From Deinococcus depolymerans (GTDB lineage: Bacteria; Deinococcota; Deinococci; Deinococcales; Deinococcaceae): DNA of 64,000 nucleotides. Position numbers and translations under genes: made by a program. Position 1 is the first letter of the stretch. The number at the start of each line of letters is the position of its first letter. The notes under the pieces were generated by a model. That model was not told where the DNA came from. It did not search any database and saw only the letters and a list, made by a program, of their open reading frames with translations. The stretch is from the NCBI RefSeq assembly GCF_039522025.1, contig NZ_BAAADB010000004.1, forward strand, positions 62,001 to 126,000. The letters run 5' to 3'. This document shows positions 1 to 9,429 of this stretch, piece by piece.

Positions 1-198
1 GCGAGCGCAGGCGTGCTTTGCAGCCTGCATCAGTTGCGCCACAGCCACGCGACGGAACTGGTGAATGGGGGCGTCAGTCTGGGGACCATCCGCAAGCGGC
101 TGGGCCACCGCCACATCCAGACCACCTTGCGGTATGCCGAAATCAGCGACGCTTCAGCCGATGCGGAACTCCGAATCTGGCGGCGTAAACAGCGCTGA
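1..198 (+). CDS. Tyrosine recombinase/integrase, C-terminal fragment
   Basis: The frame is open from base 1, so the gene starts upstream of the window. The 65 visible codons carry the end of a tyrosine recombinase catalytic domain: an HQLRHSHATEL segment (box II H-x-x-R), a LGTIRKRLGHRHIQTTLRYAE segment (LGH motif) and the catalytic Tyr in TLRYAE. These enzymes cut and rejoin DNA through a 3'-phosphotyrosyl bond. The GTG at 13 is internal. It may be an integrase of a mobile element or a XerC/D-like dimer resolution enzyme of this replicon; the fragment cannot separate them. Confidence 0.85.
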   Translation, partial: ASAGVLCSLHQLRHSHATELVNGGVSLGTIRKRLGHRHIQTTLRYAEISDASADAELRIWRRKQR

Positions 199-246
199 TT
201 CCTTAGCGCAGGTTTTAGTTCCGAGTCTCAGGTCACCCCGAGTAAA

Positions 247-319
247 ACGGGTTCCGGACGTGGAGCCGGCAATCCGGTGAAGTTCCGGATTGTTGGCGAA
301 ACAAACGGAATCCGTATCA
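247..319 (-). repeat. SNR-like dispersed repeat, partial copy
   Basis: This is one arm of the dispersed repeat found about twelve times in the window. It runs from the CGGGTTCCGGACGTGGAG core through the CAATCCGG/CCGGATTG hairpin to the terminal AATCCGTAT. The other arm with its GATTGAATGG hairpin is missing. It lies directly upstream of a tnpB remnant. Confidence 0.8.
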
Positions 320-335
320 GGCGTTCCGGAACGGA

Positions 336-935
<600 letters not shown>

Positions 936-1156
936 ACTCAACACGGTGACCGCCCACACTGTGTCAGCTCCGCGTGTCCACATCCGTGCTGCGCAGAACC
1001 GGGCGGATCCGTCCCGGGCGGCCACACAGCAGGCTTCCGTGACGTCCGTGGTGGGCTCTCTCCGGTTTCCAGATCGGCGCGCGTCGTGTTCCACTCCAGC
1101 AGCCCGCGCGGGCGTTATGACGCTCTGTTGACAAAGCCGTCGTGAACTTAAGAAGC

Positions 1157-2923
1157 ATGAAGAGAATCCTGATGACGGCCCTGCTGCTGAGCGCCTCGGC
1201 GTCCGCGGCCAAACTGCAGGTGTATCCCTACGACGGCGCCCAGTTCGTTCCCGGGCAACACTTCGATCTGCGCGTCGAGGCGGAGGACGTCAGGGACTTC
1301 AAAGACGCCGTGATCACCCTCAACGGCCAGGCCGTCACCGGACTCGTCAAGACCACCACCAAGGACACCAGCGTCGAGTGGACCGTGCGCGCCCAGAGCC
1401 TCGGCGTCGGCACGCACACGCTCAGCGTGACCTTCACCGACGCGGGCGGTCCGGTCACGAAAATCGCGAAGTGGACCGTCGCCGCGACGCGCCCTGAGGG
1501 CTTCCAGTCACTCTTCTACAAGCCCAAGGCCAGGAACGTGATCCTGTTCATCGCCGACGGGCTGGGCTGGAACACCGTGAACGCCGCCAAACTGGTCGCG
1601 TACCCCTACAATCCCGCCAACGGCACCCCGACCGGGAAGCTCGCCATGGAAACGGGCCTGTCCAGCATGGCCACCGTCACCACCAGCAGTTTCGACAGCG
1701 CCCTGGCCGACAGCGCCAACACCGCCAGCAGCATCGCCACTGGCCAGAAGATTCAGGTGAACGCTCTGAACGTCTACCCGGACAACACGGCCGACACGCT
1801 GGACAACCCGCGCGTGGAAACCATCACCGCCATGCTCAAGCGCAGCATGGGCAAGAGCGTCGGCCTGGTCTCCAGCGCGTTCGGGACCGACGCGACGCCC
1901 GCCGCGTTCGCGTCCTACACCCGCCGCCGCGGCGACTACCAGGCAATTGCCGACCAGTACTTCAACGGTGACGTCAAACCCGACGTGCTGCTCATCGGCG
2001 GCAGCCGTGACTTCATTCCCAGCACCTCCCCCGGCAGCCGCCGCAAGGACACCACCGACTGGATCGACGGCAGCCAGAAACTCGGCTACCAGTTCGTCAG
2101 CACCCGCACCGAACTGAACGCCGCCACCGGCAGCAAACTCTTCGGGCTGTTCAACATCGACAACATCCCCAGCTACCTGGACCGCGCGCAGTACAAGGGC
2201 AAGGAAACCCTGGGCGACTTCACCGACATGCCCTTCCTGTGGGACAGCACCAAGAAGGCCGTCGAGACCCTCGACAAGAACCCGAACGGCTTCTTCCTGA
2301 TGGTCGAGGCGGGCATGGTCGACAAGTACGAGCACCCGCTCGACTGGCAGCGCGCCGTGTGGGACGTACTCGAACTGGACAAAGCCGTCGCGTGGGCCAA
2401 GGAGTACGCCAAGACGCACCCGGACACCCTGATTCTCGTCACGGCCGACCACGCCCACTCCCTGAGCGTCTACGGTGGGTACGACGCCACCAAAGGCCCG
2501 GGCAAGCGCGAAGCGGTCGGCACGTACGAGAAGGCGGGCTTCCCCACCTACGGCGATCAGCGCGATGCCAACGGCTTTCCGGTCCCCGAGACCAGCCGCA
2601 CGTACGCGGTGGGCTTCGCCGCCACGCCCGATTACTGCGAAACGTATCTGGGCCGCCCCCAGTTCCTGGATCCCACGGTCAGCAACGGCAAGACCGGCGC
2701 GGAGGCGGGCTTCGTACCGAATCCCAAAATCTGCGGTGAAGGGGCCGTGCAGCGCGTCGGGAACCTCGACCCCGCCAGCGCACAGGGCGTGCACACCGCC
2801 GACCCCCTGCCCCTGTTCGCGTTCGGGCCCGGCGCGGAGAACTTCAGCGGCGTGATCGACCAGACCGAGATCTTCTTCGGGATTGCCCGCGCCATGGGCC
2901 TCGACGCCCGCACGAACAAGTAA
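1157..2923 (+). CDS. Exported alkaline phosphatase
   Basis: A 588-residue phosphomonoesterase predicted outside the cytoplasm. The ATG at 1157 starts a signal peptide ([18 protein letters not shown]); the in-frame GTG at 1142 would only add residues ahead of the Lys-Arg n-region. An Ig-like segment (about 20-115) precedes the catalytic domain. Metal and catalytic motifs are visible: [10 protein letters not shown] (about 126, metal Asp), [12 protein letters not shown] (about 180, nucleophile Ser), TADHAHS (about 428) and GVHTAD (about 543, metal His). Family knowledge says it releases phosphate using two Zn and one Mg. The stop codon overlaps the start of a dispersed repeat. No good Shine-Dalgarno is visible. 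Confidence 0.9.
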   Translation: MKRILMTALLLSASASAAKLQVYPYDGAQFVPGQHFDLRVEAEDVRDFKDAVITLNGQAVTGLVKTTTKDTSVEWTVRAQSLGVGTHTLSVTFTDAGGPVTKIAKWTVAATRPEGFQSLFYKPKARNVILFIADGLGWNTVNAAKLVAYPYNPANGTPTGKLAMETGLSSMATVTTSSFDSALADSANTASSIATGQKIQVNALNVYPDNTADTLDNPRVETITAMLKRSMGKSVGLVSSAFGTDATPAAFASYTRRRGDYQAIADQYFNGDVKPDVLLIGGSRDFIPSTSPGSRRKDTTDWIDGSQKLGYQFVSTRTELNAATGSKLFGLFNIDNIPSYLDRAQYKGKETLGDFTDMPFLWDSTKKAVETLDKNPNGFFLMVEAGMVDKYEHPLDWQRAVWDVLELDKAVAWAKEYAKTHPDTLILVTADHAHSLSVYGGYDATKGPGKREAVGTYEKAGFPTYGDQRDANGFPVPETSRTYAVGFAATPDYCETYLGRPQFLDPTVSNGKTGAEAGFVPNPKICGEGAVQRVGNLDPASAQGVHTADPLPLFAFGPGAENFSGVIDQTEIFFGIARAMGLDARTNK

Positions 2924-3072
2924 TACGGACTGCCGTTTGTTTCGTGAACAGATCGGTGGTGTTCCGATCTGTTCACTTCACGCCCGGAGGGGCGTTTCTC
3001 TCCTGCTCGCTGGGCGGCGCAGCCCTGCGAGTCCGCTGAGAATTTCGCAACCCTTTCAACCGGAGTCCGTAT
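2923..3072 (+). repeat. SNR-like dispersed repeat, full copy
   Basis: About 150 bp, bounded by terminal inverted repeats (ATACGGACTGCCG and CGGAGTCCGTAT). The first half holds an AACAGATCGG/CCGATCTGTT hairpin. It begins inside the phosphatase stop codon, so it may serve as a 3' UTR structure. Confidence 0.85.
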
Positions 3073-3159
3073 AACGCCCTGGGGTCTGCGCGCGGCCCCC
3101 TCCTGACCCTGCCTCCCGATCTGCGGCGGCAGGAACTTCGCTTCCCTCCCGGAGGACAT

Positions 3160-3606
3160 ATGAACCGCCGAACCATCCTCAAACTGCTGGGCGCCGTGCC
3201 CGTCTCCTGGTGGCTGGGCCGCGCCAGCGCGCAGACGGCCGCCACCGTCAAATTCAGTGAGCTGTACGGCCGCGTCACCGTGCGCGGCGTGGAGTACAGC
3301 AGCAAACTCAAGGCGCTCAGCGGTCAGAAGGTCACCATGAGCGGCTACATGGCCCCGCCCCTGAAGCCCAAACTGGACTTCTTCGTGCTGACCCGCGAAC
3401 CCATGGCCACCTGCCCGTTCTGCACCACCGCCGCCGACTGGCCCGCGGACATCGTGCTCGTGATCATGCCGGACGGCAAGGAACTCGAACCGTCCGTGCG
3501 GGGCCTCACCGTCACCGGGCGCCTCGACATCGGTGTCAAGAAAGACGACGAGACGGGCTTCGTCAGTCTCGTGCGCCTCTACGCAGACCGGGTGCAGTCC
3601 GCTTGA
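3160..3606 (+). CDS. Exported DUF3299-like small protein with CPFC motif
   Basis: A 148-residue protein with a Tat-like start (MNRRTILKLLGAVP) and an AxA cleavage site near residue 25. The mature part has a MSGYMAPPLKPKLDFFVL strand pattern and a TCPFCTTAADWP segment, resembling DUF3299-type periplasmic proteins; the CPFC pair could bind metal or be redox active. The Shine-Dalgarno GGAGG precedes the ATG. Its stop overlaps the TTG start of an ABC ATPase, followed by a permease, so the three form one operon. I infer that it is the extracytoplasmic partner of that transporter; substrate unknown. Confidence 0.6.
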   Translation: MNRRTILKLLGAVPVSWWLGRASAQTAATVKFSELYGRVTVRGVEYSSKLKALSGQKVTMSGYMAPPLKPKLDFFVLTREPMATCPFCTTAADWPADIVLVIMPDGKELEPSVRGLTVTGRLDIGVKKDDETGFVSLVRLYADRVQSA

Positions 3607-4256
3607 CCCCCGCGCCCCTGACCGGTGAGGGCCTGCGGGTCCAGCACGCCCGGGAGGTCACGCTGGCCTACCCGGCCTTCGCCTGGCCCGCGGGCGCGCA
3701 GCTCGCCGTGACCGGCCCCAGCGGCACCGGGAAGACGTCCCTGCTCAACGTGCTCGCGGGTCTGCTCCACCCCCAGTCGGGCCGCGTCACGTACGGCGAC
3801 CTGATCCTGACGGACCTCGGAGAAGCGCAGCGAGACGCGTTCCGCCGCCGGAACGTCGGGTACGTCTTTCAGGATTTTCACCTCATGCCGGGACTGACCG
3901 TGCTGGAGAACGTGGAGCTGGCCCTGCGCGTCGCGGGAACGGCCAGGGCGGCCGAGCGGGCGCGTGACGCCCTGACCCGCCTCGACCTGGGCGCGCGCCT
4001 GCGGCACCGTCCGGCGCAGCTGTCCACCGGGGAGCGGCAGCGGGTGGCCATTGCGCGCGCGGTCGCGCACCGGCCCGGGCTGCTGCTGGTCGACGAGCCG
4101 ACCGCGCACCTCGACCGCGACCGGGCAGCGGCCGCCCTGACCCTGCTGCGGGAGGCGGCCGGCGACCTGGACGCCACCCTGATTGTCGTCACGCACGACG
4201 AGGCGGTGGCCGCCAGCCTGCCGCTGCGGTATCACGTCACGCCGGGACCCGCGTGA
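3603..4256 (+). CDS. ABC transporter ATPase (MacB/LolD type)
   Basis: A 217-residue ATPase with Walker A (GPSGTGKTS, about residue 40), Q-loop (VFQDFHLMPGL), ABC signature variant STGERQRVAIARA and Walker B (LLLVDEPTAHLD). The likely TTG start overlaps the upstream stop (TTGA). An in-frame GTG at 3624 is an alternative. The end overlaps the permease start (GTGA), so translation is coupled. Family and partner point to a MacB/LolCDE-type mechanotransmission transporter rather than a substrate channel. Confidence 0.9.
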   Translation: MTPAPLTGEGLRVQHAREVTLAYPAFAWPAGAQLAVTGPSGTGKTSLLNVLAGLLHPQSGRVTYGDLILTDLGEAQRDAFRRRNVGYVFQDFHLMPGLTVLENVELALRVAGTARAAERARDALTRLDLGARLRHRPAQLSTGERQRVAIARAVAHRPGLLLVDEPTAHLDRDRAAAALTLLREAAGDLDATLIVVTHDEAVAASLPLRYHVTPGPA

Positions 4257-5452
4257 GACTGGCCCTCTGGACGGCGCTGCGCACCCTCCGGCACCGCCTG
4301 GGCGCCCTGCTCATCACCGTCCTGGCGGTGGCCCTGGCCACGGCCACGGCGCTCGTCGTGCCCATGGTCACCCGGCAGGTCGAGCGGGGCGCGCAGGACG
4401 CCGCGCAGGTCTTCGACCTTCTCGTCACCGCGCCCGGCAGCGGCACGCAGGCCGTGATGTCGACCCTCTTCTACCTGGACGTCCCGATCGGCAACATGCC
4501 CCACCGGGTGTATCAGGACCTGCGGCAGCTGCCCGGCACGCGGCGGGCCGTTCCCCTCGCCCTGGGGGACAACTTCGCGGGCTTTCCCATCGTGGGCACC
4601 ACCGCCGCGTTCTTCGACCAGCGGCTCAAGCCGACGCTGCCGCCGTACTTCCGGCTGGCGCAGGGACGCGTCTTCACGAGAGAGCATGACGCCGTGATCG
4701 GCGCGCGCGTCGCCCGTGACGCTGCCCTCCAGGTCGGCCGGACGTTCACCGGCGCGCACGGTGTGGAGACCGGGCCGCACGAGGACGACGCCGGGCACCG
4801 GCAGCCGTACACGGTCACGGGCGTGCTGGCCCCCACCGGTGGCCCCATTGACCGGGCCGTGCTGACCTCCATCGACACGGTCTGGGAGGTGCACGGGGCG
4901 CAGGCCGCGCAGGCGCAGGCCGTGACCGCCGTGCTGTACTCCGCCGAGAACCTCGCGGGAATCTACACGGCCGCGCAGCGCGTGAACGCGAGCAAGGATG
5001 CCATGGCCGTCTTCCCCGGGCAGGTGTTCGCGCAGGCCCGGGAGGCGCTGATGCAGGGCCAGGCAGCGTACGCGGGGCTGTCCGTGCTGGTGCTGGGCAT
5101 CGCGGCATTGACCGTGGCCCTGAGCGTATACACGTCCAGCCTGGAACGCCAGCGCACCGTGGCCCTGCTGCGCGCCCTGGGTGCCGGGCGCGGCGCAGTC
5201 TCCACGCTGGTGCTGCTGGAAACGGGCCTGACCGTCACCGCCGGCGTGCTGCTGGGTCTGGCCCTGGCCCTGCTGGCCAGCAGGGTCGGGGGGAGCGTGC
5301 TGGGCGCGCAGCTCGGGTTTACCCTGGCGCCGCCAGTGCTCACCTGGGCGCTGGCGTCCCGCGCCCTGCTCCTGATTCCGCTGGGCCTGCTCACGGCCGT
5401 CCCACACGCCATTCAGTCCAGTCGCACCAGTCCGCTCAAGCATCTGTCATGA
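4253..5452 (+). CDS. FtsX-like ABC permease
   Basis: A 399-residue membrane protein. One N-terminal transmembrane segment (about 15-40) is followed by a large extracytoplasmic domain (about 45-270) and three C-terminal segments with the FtsX-type VALLRALGAGRGAV element, the layout of MacB/LolC/E permeases. The GTG start overlaps the ATPase stop by four bases. With the ATPase and the secreted CPFC protein it forms a tripartite envelope system. The acidic/His-rich stretch ETGPHEDDAGHRQP (about 162-175) might bind metal; that is speculation. Confidence 0.85.
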   Translation: MRLALWTALRTLRHRLGALLITVLAVALATATALVVPMVTRQVERGAQDAAQVFDLLVTAPGSGTQAVMSTLFYLDVPIGNMPHRVYQDLRQLPGTRRAVPLALGDNFAGFPIVGTTAAFFDQRLKPTLPPYFRLAQGRVFTREHDAVIGARVARDAALQVGRTFTGAHGVETGPHEDDAGHRQPYTVTGVLAPTGGPIDRAVLTSIDTVWEVHGAQAAQAQAVTAVLYSAENLAGIYTAAQRVNASKDAMAVFPGQVFAQAREALMQGQAAYAGLSVLVLGIAALTVALSVYTSSLERQRTVALLRALGAGRGAVSTLVLLETGLTVTAGVLLGLALALLASRVGGSVLGAQLGFTLAPPVLTWALASRALLLIPLGLLTAVPHAIQSSRTSPLKHLS

Positions 5453-5533
5453 CCACATGCCCATGGGTAATCCGTTGCCTCTGGACGGGATTGACGTTCA
5501 GCGCGCGTGTTGCGGGAACCGTCGATATCGGCC

Positions 5534-5757
5534 TTATACGGACTCCGGTTGGTAACTGCTTGAACTGAGTAGAGTTTGGTGGAGGGTAAGTTCAGTCTAA
5601 TACGGGCTGCCGTCTGTTTCGTTCATACCCCGCCAACGCGCCGGGTGGCCAACGCCACGCCCGACCGTCCATTCTGCGCCCACTCTGCGGAGCAGCCCGC
5701 GGGGTCGCTTCGCTCGGATGGAGCGGTTCTCGCAGCCCATTCACTCGGAGTCCGTAC
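5534..5757 (+). repeat. SNR-like repeats (short fragment plus full subtype-B copy)
   Basis: The 5453-5822 gap holds no gene. At 5534 a short ATACGGACTCCGGTTG fragment is seen. A full copy spans about 5600-5757, from ATACGGGCTGCCGTCTGTTTCG to CACTCGGAGTCCGTA. Its interior (CCGCCAACGCGCCGGGTGG, then a GCCCGACCGTCC block) differs from the common type; I call it subtype B. The same subtype recurs inverted on the other side of the CHAD gene (6591-6734) and at 62750. Confidence 0.75.
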
Positions 5758-5809
5758 CATGCTCCGTTAATCAGCGACGCTGCATGACCCGCTGGTATCC
5801 GTGACGCGG

Positions 5810-5815
5810 TACGAT
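5810..5815 (+). promoter_or_regulatory. -10 box TACGAT for leaderless CHAD gene
   Basis: TACGAT ends 7 nt before the ATG at 5823, and no Shine-Dalgarno is present. This spacing fits the leaderless promoters known in Deinococcus and supports the chosen start. Confidence 0.55.
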
Positions 5816-5822
5816 TCGACTC

Positions 5823-6533
5823 ATGGGCTCACTGTCAGCTCACCGCCAGTACCGTCATCTGCGGGCAGAGGCCCTGAAGGGTGACGAGGAAGCCGTTCAC
5901 CGCCTGCGAAAACTGGCGCGCGAGGCGGAGGTACACGCGCGGGTCGGGGGCCTCCCGAAACGCGGGCGGCGCGTGTGGAAGCAGGTGCGCCGCGCCGCGT
6001 CGGCCCTGCGGGATCACGATGTCACCGGGCCGCTGGTCCGGGAGGCGCTGCAGGCACTGACGGTGCCGGCCGCGGAGGTGACGGCCGTGCTGACCGCCTG
6101 GAACGCGCAGCGGGCGGCGTTGCTGGGCAGCCTGACACTCCCGCGGCGGGTGCCGAGACTCCCGGACTCACCGGGCCGCCGCCGCTGGGAGCGGTTCCTG
6201 GCTGCCGAGACAGGGCGGGTGCTGGCGACCGTGCCGCCCCGCGACGGGCGGGTCCACGCAGAGCAGTGGCATGACTGGCGTAAGGCCCTGAAACGCTACC
6301 GGGCAGTGCTGGAGCTGCGCACCCGGTCCCCGGAGGCACTGGTGGCGCTGTTGCGGTCCCTGGGGGACGCGCAGGACGCGCAGACCCTGCTTGAACTGAC
6401 GGGCCGTGACCCGCTGCTGACGCCTTACCGCCCCGGGCTGAGCCGGGCGGCGCAGGCCCGGCGACGGGCGGCCCGGCAGGCAGCGTGGCTGCACTGGGAG
6501 CGTCTGGGAGGTGACCTGCAGCGCCCCGTTTAA
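5823..6533 (+). CDS. CHAD domain protein
   Basis: A 236-residue alpha-helical, Arg-rich protein. The conserved pattern is clear: EEAVHRLRKLAREAEVH near the start, VRRAASALRDHDV (about 58-70), then WHDWRKALKRYRAVLEL (about 147-163) and LRSLGDAQDAQTLLEL. CHAD domains bind inorganic polyphosphate through conserved His and Arg residues and often sit on polyphosphate granules. That role is family knowledge; nothing here shows its partners. The ATG is supported by a leaderless -10 box. The gene is bracketed by two subtype-B dispersed repeats in opposite orientation. Confidence 0.8.
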   Translation: MGSLSAHRQYRHLRAEALKGDEEAVHRLRKLAREAEVHARVGGLPKRGRRVWKQVRRAASALRDHDVTGPLVREALQALTVPAAEVTAVLTAWNAQRAALLGSLTLPRRVPRLPDSPGRRRWERFLAAETGRVLATVPPRDGRVHAEQWHDWRKALKRYRAVLELRTRSPEALVALLRSLGDAQDAQTLLELTGRDPLLTPYRPGLSRAAQARRRAARQAAWLHWERLGGDLQRPV

Positions 6534-6590
6534 TCCGCGACGCGCCCGGACTCAGCGCGGAGCGAGGGCCCGGGCGACGGGATGAGGCGG

Positions 6591-6734
6591 ATACGGCTGC
6601 CGATTGAATGGACTGCGAGAACTTCCATCCGGGCGGATTCGGAGGGCTGCGGAGGGAGCGGAACGGACGGTCGGGCGTGGCGTTGGCCACCCGGCGCGTT
6701 GGCGGGTGGAGGGCGAAACAGACGGCCGTCCGTG
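6591..6734 (-). repeat. SNR-like repeat, subtype B, inverted copy
   Basis: Begins ATACGGCTGCCGATTGAATGG and ends ACAGACGGCCGTCCGTG. The inner GGCGTTGGCCACCCGGCGCG block is the reverse complement of the copy at 5600-5757, so the CHAD gene lies between inverted copies. Confidence 0.75.
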
Positions 6735-6867
6735 CAAGACCCTCAGTGGCTGCGACCAGCAGCGGGAACCCGCCGCCCTGCGGACCGGAGTTCGGCGGCG
6801 TCGACTCGCACGTCCTTCAGGCGGTGCTGGCCCGGCTGGACAGGGCGCACGGCGCTCTTCAGCCGGG

Positions 6868-7920
6868 TCAACGGCGCCCCGCGGTCCCGGCCAGCAGAAC
6901 GCGGTTCTTCCCGGCGGCCTTGGCGGCGTACAGCGCCTCGTCAGCGCGGCGCAGGGCGTCCTGCCACGCCTCGCCCGGGGCGACATGCGCGGCACCGACA
7001 CTGAGGGTCACCGGGACGGACGTGACCGGACCGGTCAGCGCCTGCAGGCGCTCGTGCGCGTGGCGGATCAACTCCCGGAGTTCCGCCACGCCGTCCGGCC
7101 CGACCTGCTCCGTGATGATCAGGAACTCCTCACCGCCCCAGCGTACGGCCGTGTCCGCCCGCTGCAGGCCCCCCGCGAGGACCTGCAGCACCCGGTCCCC
7201 CTCCGGGTGCCCGTACCGGTCGTTGAGGCCCTTGAAGTCGTCCACGTCCGCCACCGCCAGCAGGTACGCGCGGCGCGTGGCGTTCAGGGCGTTCAGGGCG
7301 CGTTCCCCGCCCCGGCGGTTCAGGAGGCCGGTCAGGGCGTCCGTGACCGCCAGGGTCCGCAGCGCGTCCCGGTCATGGCTGATCTGCACGTACCCGATCC
7401 GGAAGTGGAACAGTGCGGCCAGCAGCGTCAGCAGCGTCCCGAGCGCGAATTGCGTGCCGAGCGCCGTCAGCCACGGACCGCCGCGGCTCACCTCATGCTG
7501 GAGGATCAGGGTGGCGTGCACGACGTAGACCGTCAGCACGAACGCCGTCGCCGCGCGGGAGCCCAGCGTCAGGAACGCCAGCACCGCGCACAGCAACAGC
7601 CCGATGACCATCTGCGCCTCCGCGCCGGCCGCCGGCCCGCCCAGCGCCAGCAGATCGAAGGGCAGCCGGCCCATGGCGGCGACCGTGACCACCAGCAGCG
7701 CGAGCCGTTCCAGCCGCCCCACCTGCCCCAGCCGCAGGGTCACGACCAGCAGCGCCGTCACGCAGAACAACGCGATCAACGGCTGGGTGAACAGGAAGTA
7801 CAGGCGCTCCGGACCGTCCCCGAGCGCCGCCTGCACCGTCAGGATCCCGCTCGCGAACAGCCCGGCGACGCAGGCCCACACGTAGTAGGTGCGCCGCGTC
7901 TCGTCTGCCGCTTCCTCCAT
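6868..7920 (-). CDS. Membrane diguanylate cyclase
   Basis: About six transmembrane segments fill the first ~190 residues. A GGDEF domain follows, with AVTDALTGLLNRR at its start, the substrate Asp in VADVDDFKGLND, the active-site motif VRWGGEEFLII and the end motif YAAKAAGKNRVLL. It should convert two GTP to c-di-GMP. No RxxD inhibitory site is apparent upstream of GGEEF. I chose the ATG at 7920; an in-frame GTG at 7968 is possible. It is divergent to a second membrane cyclase at 8310. Confidence 0.9.
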   Translation of the reverse strand: MEEAADETRRTYYVWACVAGLFASGILTVQAALGDGPERLYFLFTQPLIALFCVTALLVVTLRLGQVGRLERLALLVVTVAAMGRLPFDLLALGGPAAGAEAQMVIGLLLCAVLAFLTLGSRAATAFVLTVYVVHATLILQHEVSRGGPWLTALGTQFALGTLLTLLAALFHFRIGYVQISHDRDALRTLAVTDALTGLLNRRGGERALNALNATRRAYLLAVADVDDFKGLNDRYGHPEGDRVLQVLAGGLQRADTAVRWGGEEFLIITEQVGPDGVAELRELIRHAHERLQALTGPVTSVPVTLSVGAAHVAPGEAWQDALRRADEALYAAKAAGKNRVLLAGTAGRR

Positions 7921-8309
7921 GACCGCATCATGCCGCACGGATCCATACAGCGCTGTCACGGTTCCCACCCGCGGGTCCGCGGTGAGGGAACCTTCCGGCG
8001 GACCCTGCCGCCCTGCGTGAACAGGGAATCAACCCTGCATCGCAGGACGACCGCCTGTGCGGGCACCGAGAGCCACCCTCTGCGGGTGCGCGCCCCCGGC
8101 GTCCCGTCCGGCAAGAAGCAGCGGCGCGGCCTGATCCCCGCCGGCCGCCGGAAGCCCGACCTGCTGCGCGGGGAGAGACCCGGCCGCTGAAACGGCCCGG
8201 AGCCTGCGCGGGCACCAGACCCGCCCGGCCATTGCATTCATCCGCCAGACAGGCAACCATGGACAGCACACACAGGAGGTGAATCCCCGTCCGGCCCGCC
8301 GATCCGTCC
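7921..8309. other. Divergent intergenic region between two cyclase genes
   Basis: No gene is supported here. A strong AGGAGGT lies at about 8276-8282, about 28 nt ahead of the first usable start codon (TTG 8310) of the rightward cyclase. Its ideal distance falls on GTC 8289. Promoters for both genes should lie here, but I see no convincing -35/-10 pair. Confidence 0.4.
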
Positions 8310-9401
8310 TTGCCGTCCACCCTGAGCCCCGCCCGCCCCAGCGAACGCCGCCAGCGGCAGGCGCTGCAACTGCTGGCCGCGCTCAGCACGGCCGTGAACG
8401 GCGTGATCCTGCTGTACCTGTGGACGCAGGCCGACCCCCAGCGGCAGGCGGGCCGCGCCCTGCCGGCGCTGCTGATCTCCCTGAGCCTCCTGACCCTGAC
8501 CCTCTGGTCCCGCGTGACCCTGCGCGCCCTGCACCGCCTGAGCGTCGGCGTGCTGCTCGCCTGGTTCGCCGCGAACGTGCACAGCGTCGTCCTGAGCGCG
8601 CGGCCCGTCACGTCCGGCCTGCTGATCCACCTGATCCTGCTGGCCCTGTTCTCGTTCACGTGGCTGCCCGTGCGGCCCGCTGCGCTGCTCGTCAGCGCCG
8701 GGTACGCCCTGCTGATCCTGGCGGCCCTCGCCAGCGCCGCGCCGGACGTGCCGGGCGTCATCCTGACCGCCCTGACCCTGCCGGTCATCTGGCACCTCAC
8801 CCAGCACGGCCTGACCGTTAACCGGGAACGCATCCGCAGCGAGGCCCTCCGGACCCTGGCCACCACCGACCCCCTCACCGGGCTGCTCAACCGCCGCGCT
8901 GGGCAGGCCGCCCTCGACACGGCCGTCACTGTCCACGCCCACCACCCGGGCCAGCTGTGGGCGGCGCTGATCGACATCGACCACTTCAAACGCGTGAATG
9001 ACGACCTCGGCCATCAGACCGGCGACACGCTCCTTATCGCCGTCGCCGGACTCCTGCGATCTGACCTGCCCCCCGGCGGCGCGGCCATCCGCTGGGGCGG
9101 CGAGGAATTCCTGCTGCTGCTGCCCGACCAGACAGGCGAGCAGGCGCACGCACGCGTGCAGGCCATGCTCGGTCACGTGCGGAACCTGCGCCTGCCCGGC
9201 GTTCCACCCACCACGATCAGCGCCGGACTCGCCACCCTGCGCGAAGCGCCGTCCACCCGCGCGCTGGTCGACCTGGCCGACCGCCGCCTGTACGAAGCGA
9301 AAGCCGCCGGCCGCAACCGCCTGACCGGCCCGCCAGTCGCCACTTACAAGGACGGACTCCCCGACACACCCGAAACAACCCCAGAGGACGCCCGGCCATG
9401 A
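8310..9401 (+). CDS. Membrane diguanylate cyclase
   Basis: The N-terminal half (about 20-170) holds roughly six hydrophobic segments. The GGDEF domain carries ATTDPLTGLLNRRAG, LIDIDHFKRVNDDLG, the active site IRWGGEEFLLLL and LYEAKAAGRNRL, all intact, so c-di-GMP synthesis is expected. The start is uncertain: TTG at 8310 is the first normal start, but the strong AGGAGGT at 8276-8282 is set for a codon near 8289 (GTC). A C-terminal tail of about 30 residues is Pro/Thr-rich. Gene order and domain layout suggest it is a diverged relative of the neighbour at 6868-7920. Confidence 0.85.
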   Translation: MPSTLSPARPSERRQRQALQLLAALSTAVNGVILLYLWTQADPQRQAGRALPALLISLSLLTLTLWSRVTLRALHRLSVGVLLAWFAANVHSVVLSARPVTSGLLIHLILLALFSFTWLPVRPAALLVSAGYALLILAALASAAPDVPGVILTALTLPVIWHLTQHGLTVNRERIRSEALRTLATTDPLTGLLNRRAGQAALDTAVTVHAHHPGQLWAALIDIDHFKRVNDDLGHQTGDTLLIAVAGLLRSDLPPGGAAIRWGGEEFLLLLPDQTGEQAHARVQAMLGHVRNLRLPGVPPTTISAGLATLREAPSTRALVDLADRRLYEAKAAGRNRLTGPPVATYKDGLPDTPETTPEDARP

Positions 9402-9429
9402 GAGGACAGGTCCCAGCCACGCTGCGTGA

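Noticed and set aside
1125..1157. TTGACA at about 1130 as the -35 box of the phosphatase gene
   Set aside because: The distance to the ATG leaves no room for a proper -10 box and leader; treated as chance.
8279..8821. Alternative plus-strand frame using the strong AGGAGGT at 8276
   Set aside because: Arg/Pro/Ala-rich shadow of the cyclase gene with no domain.
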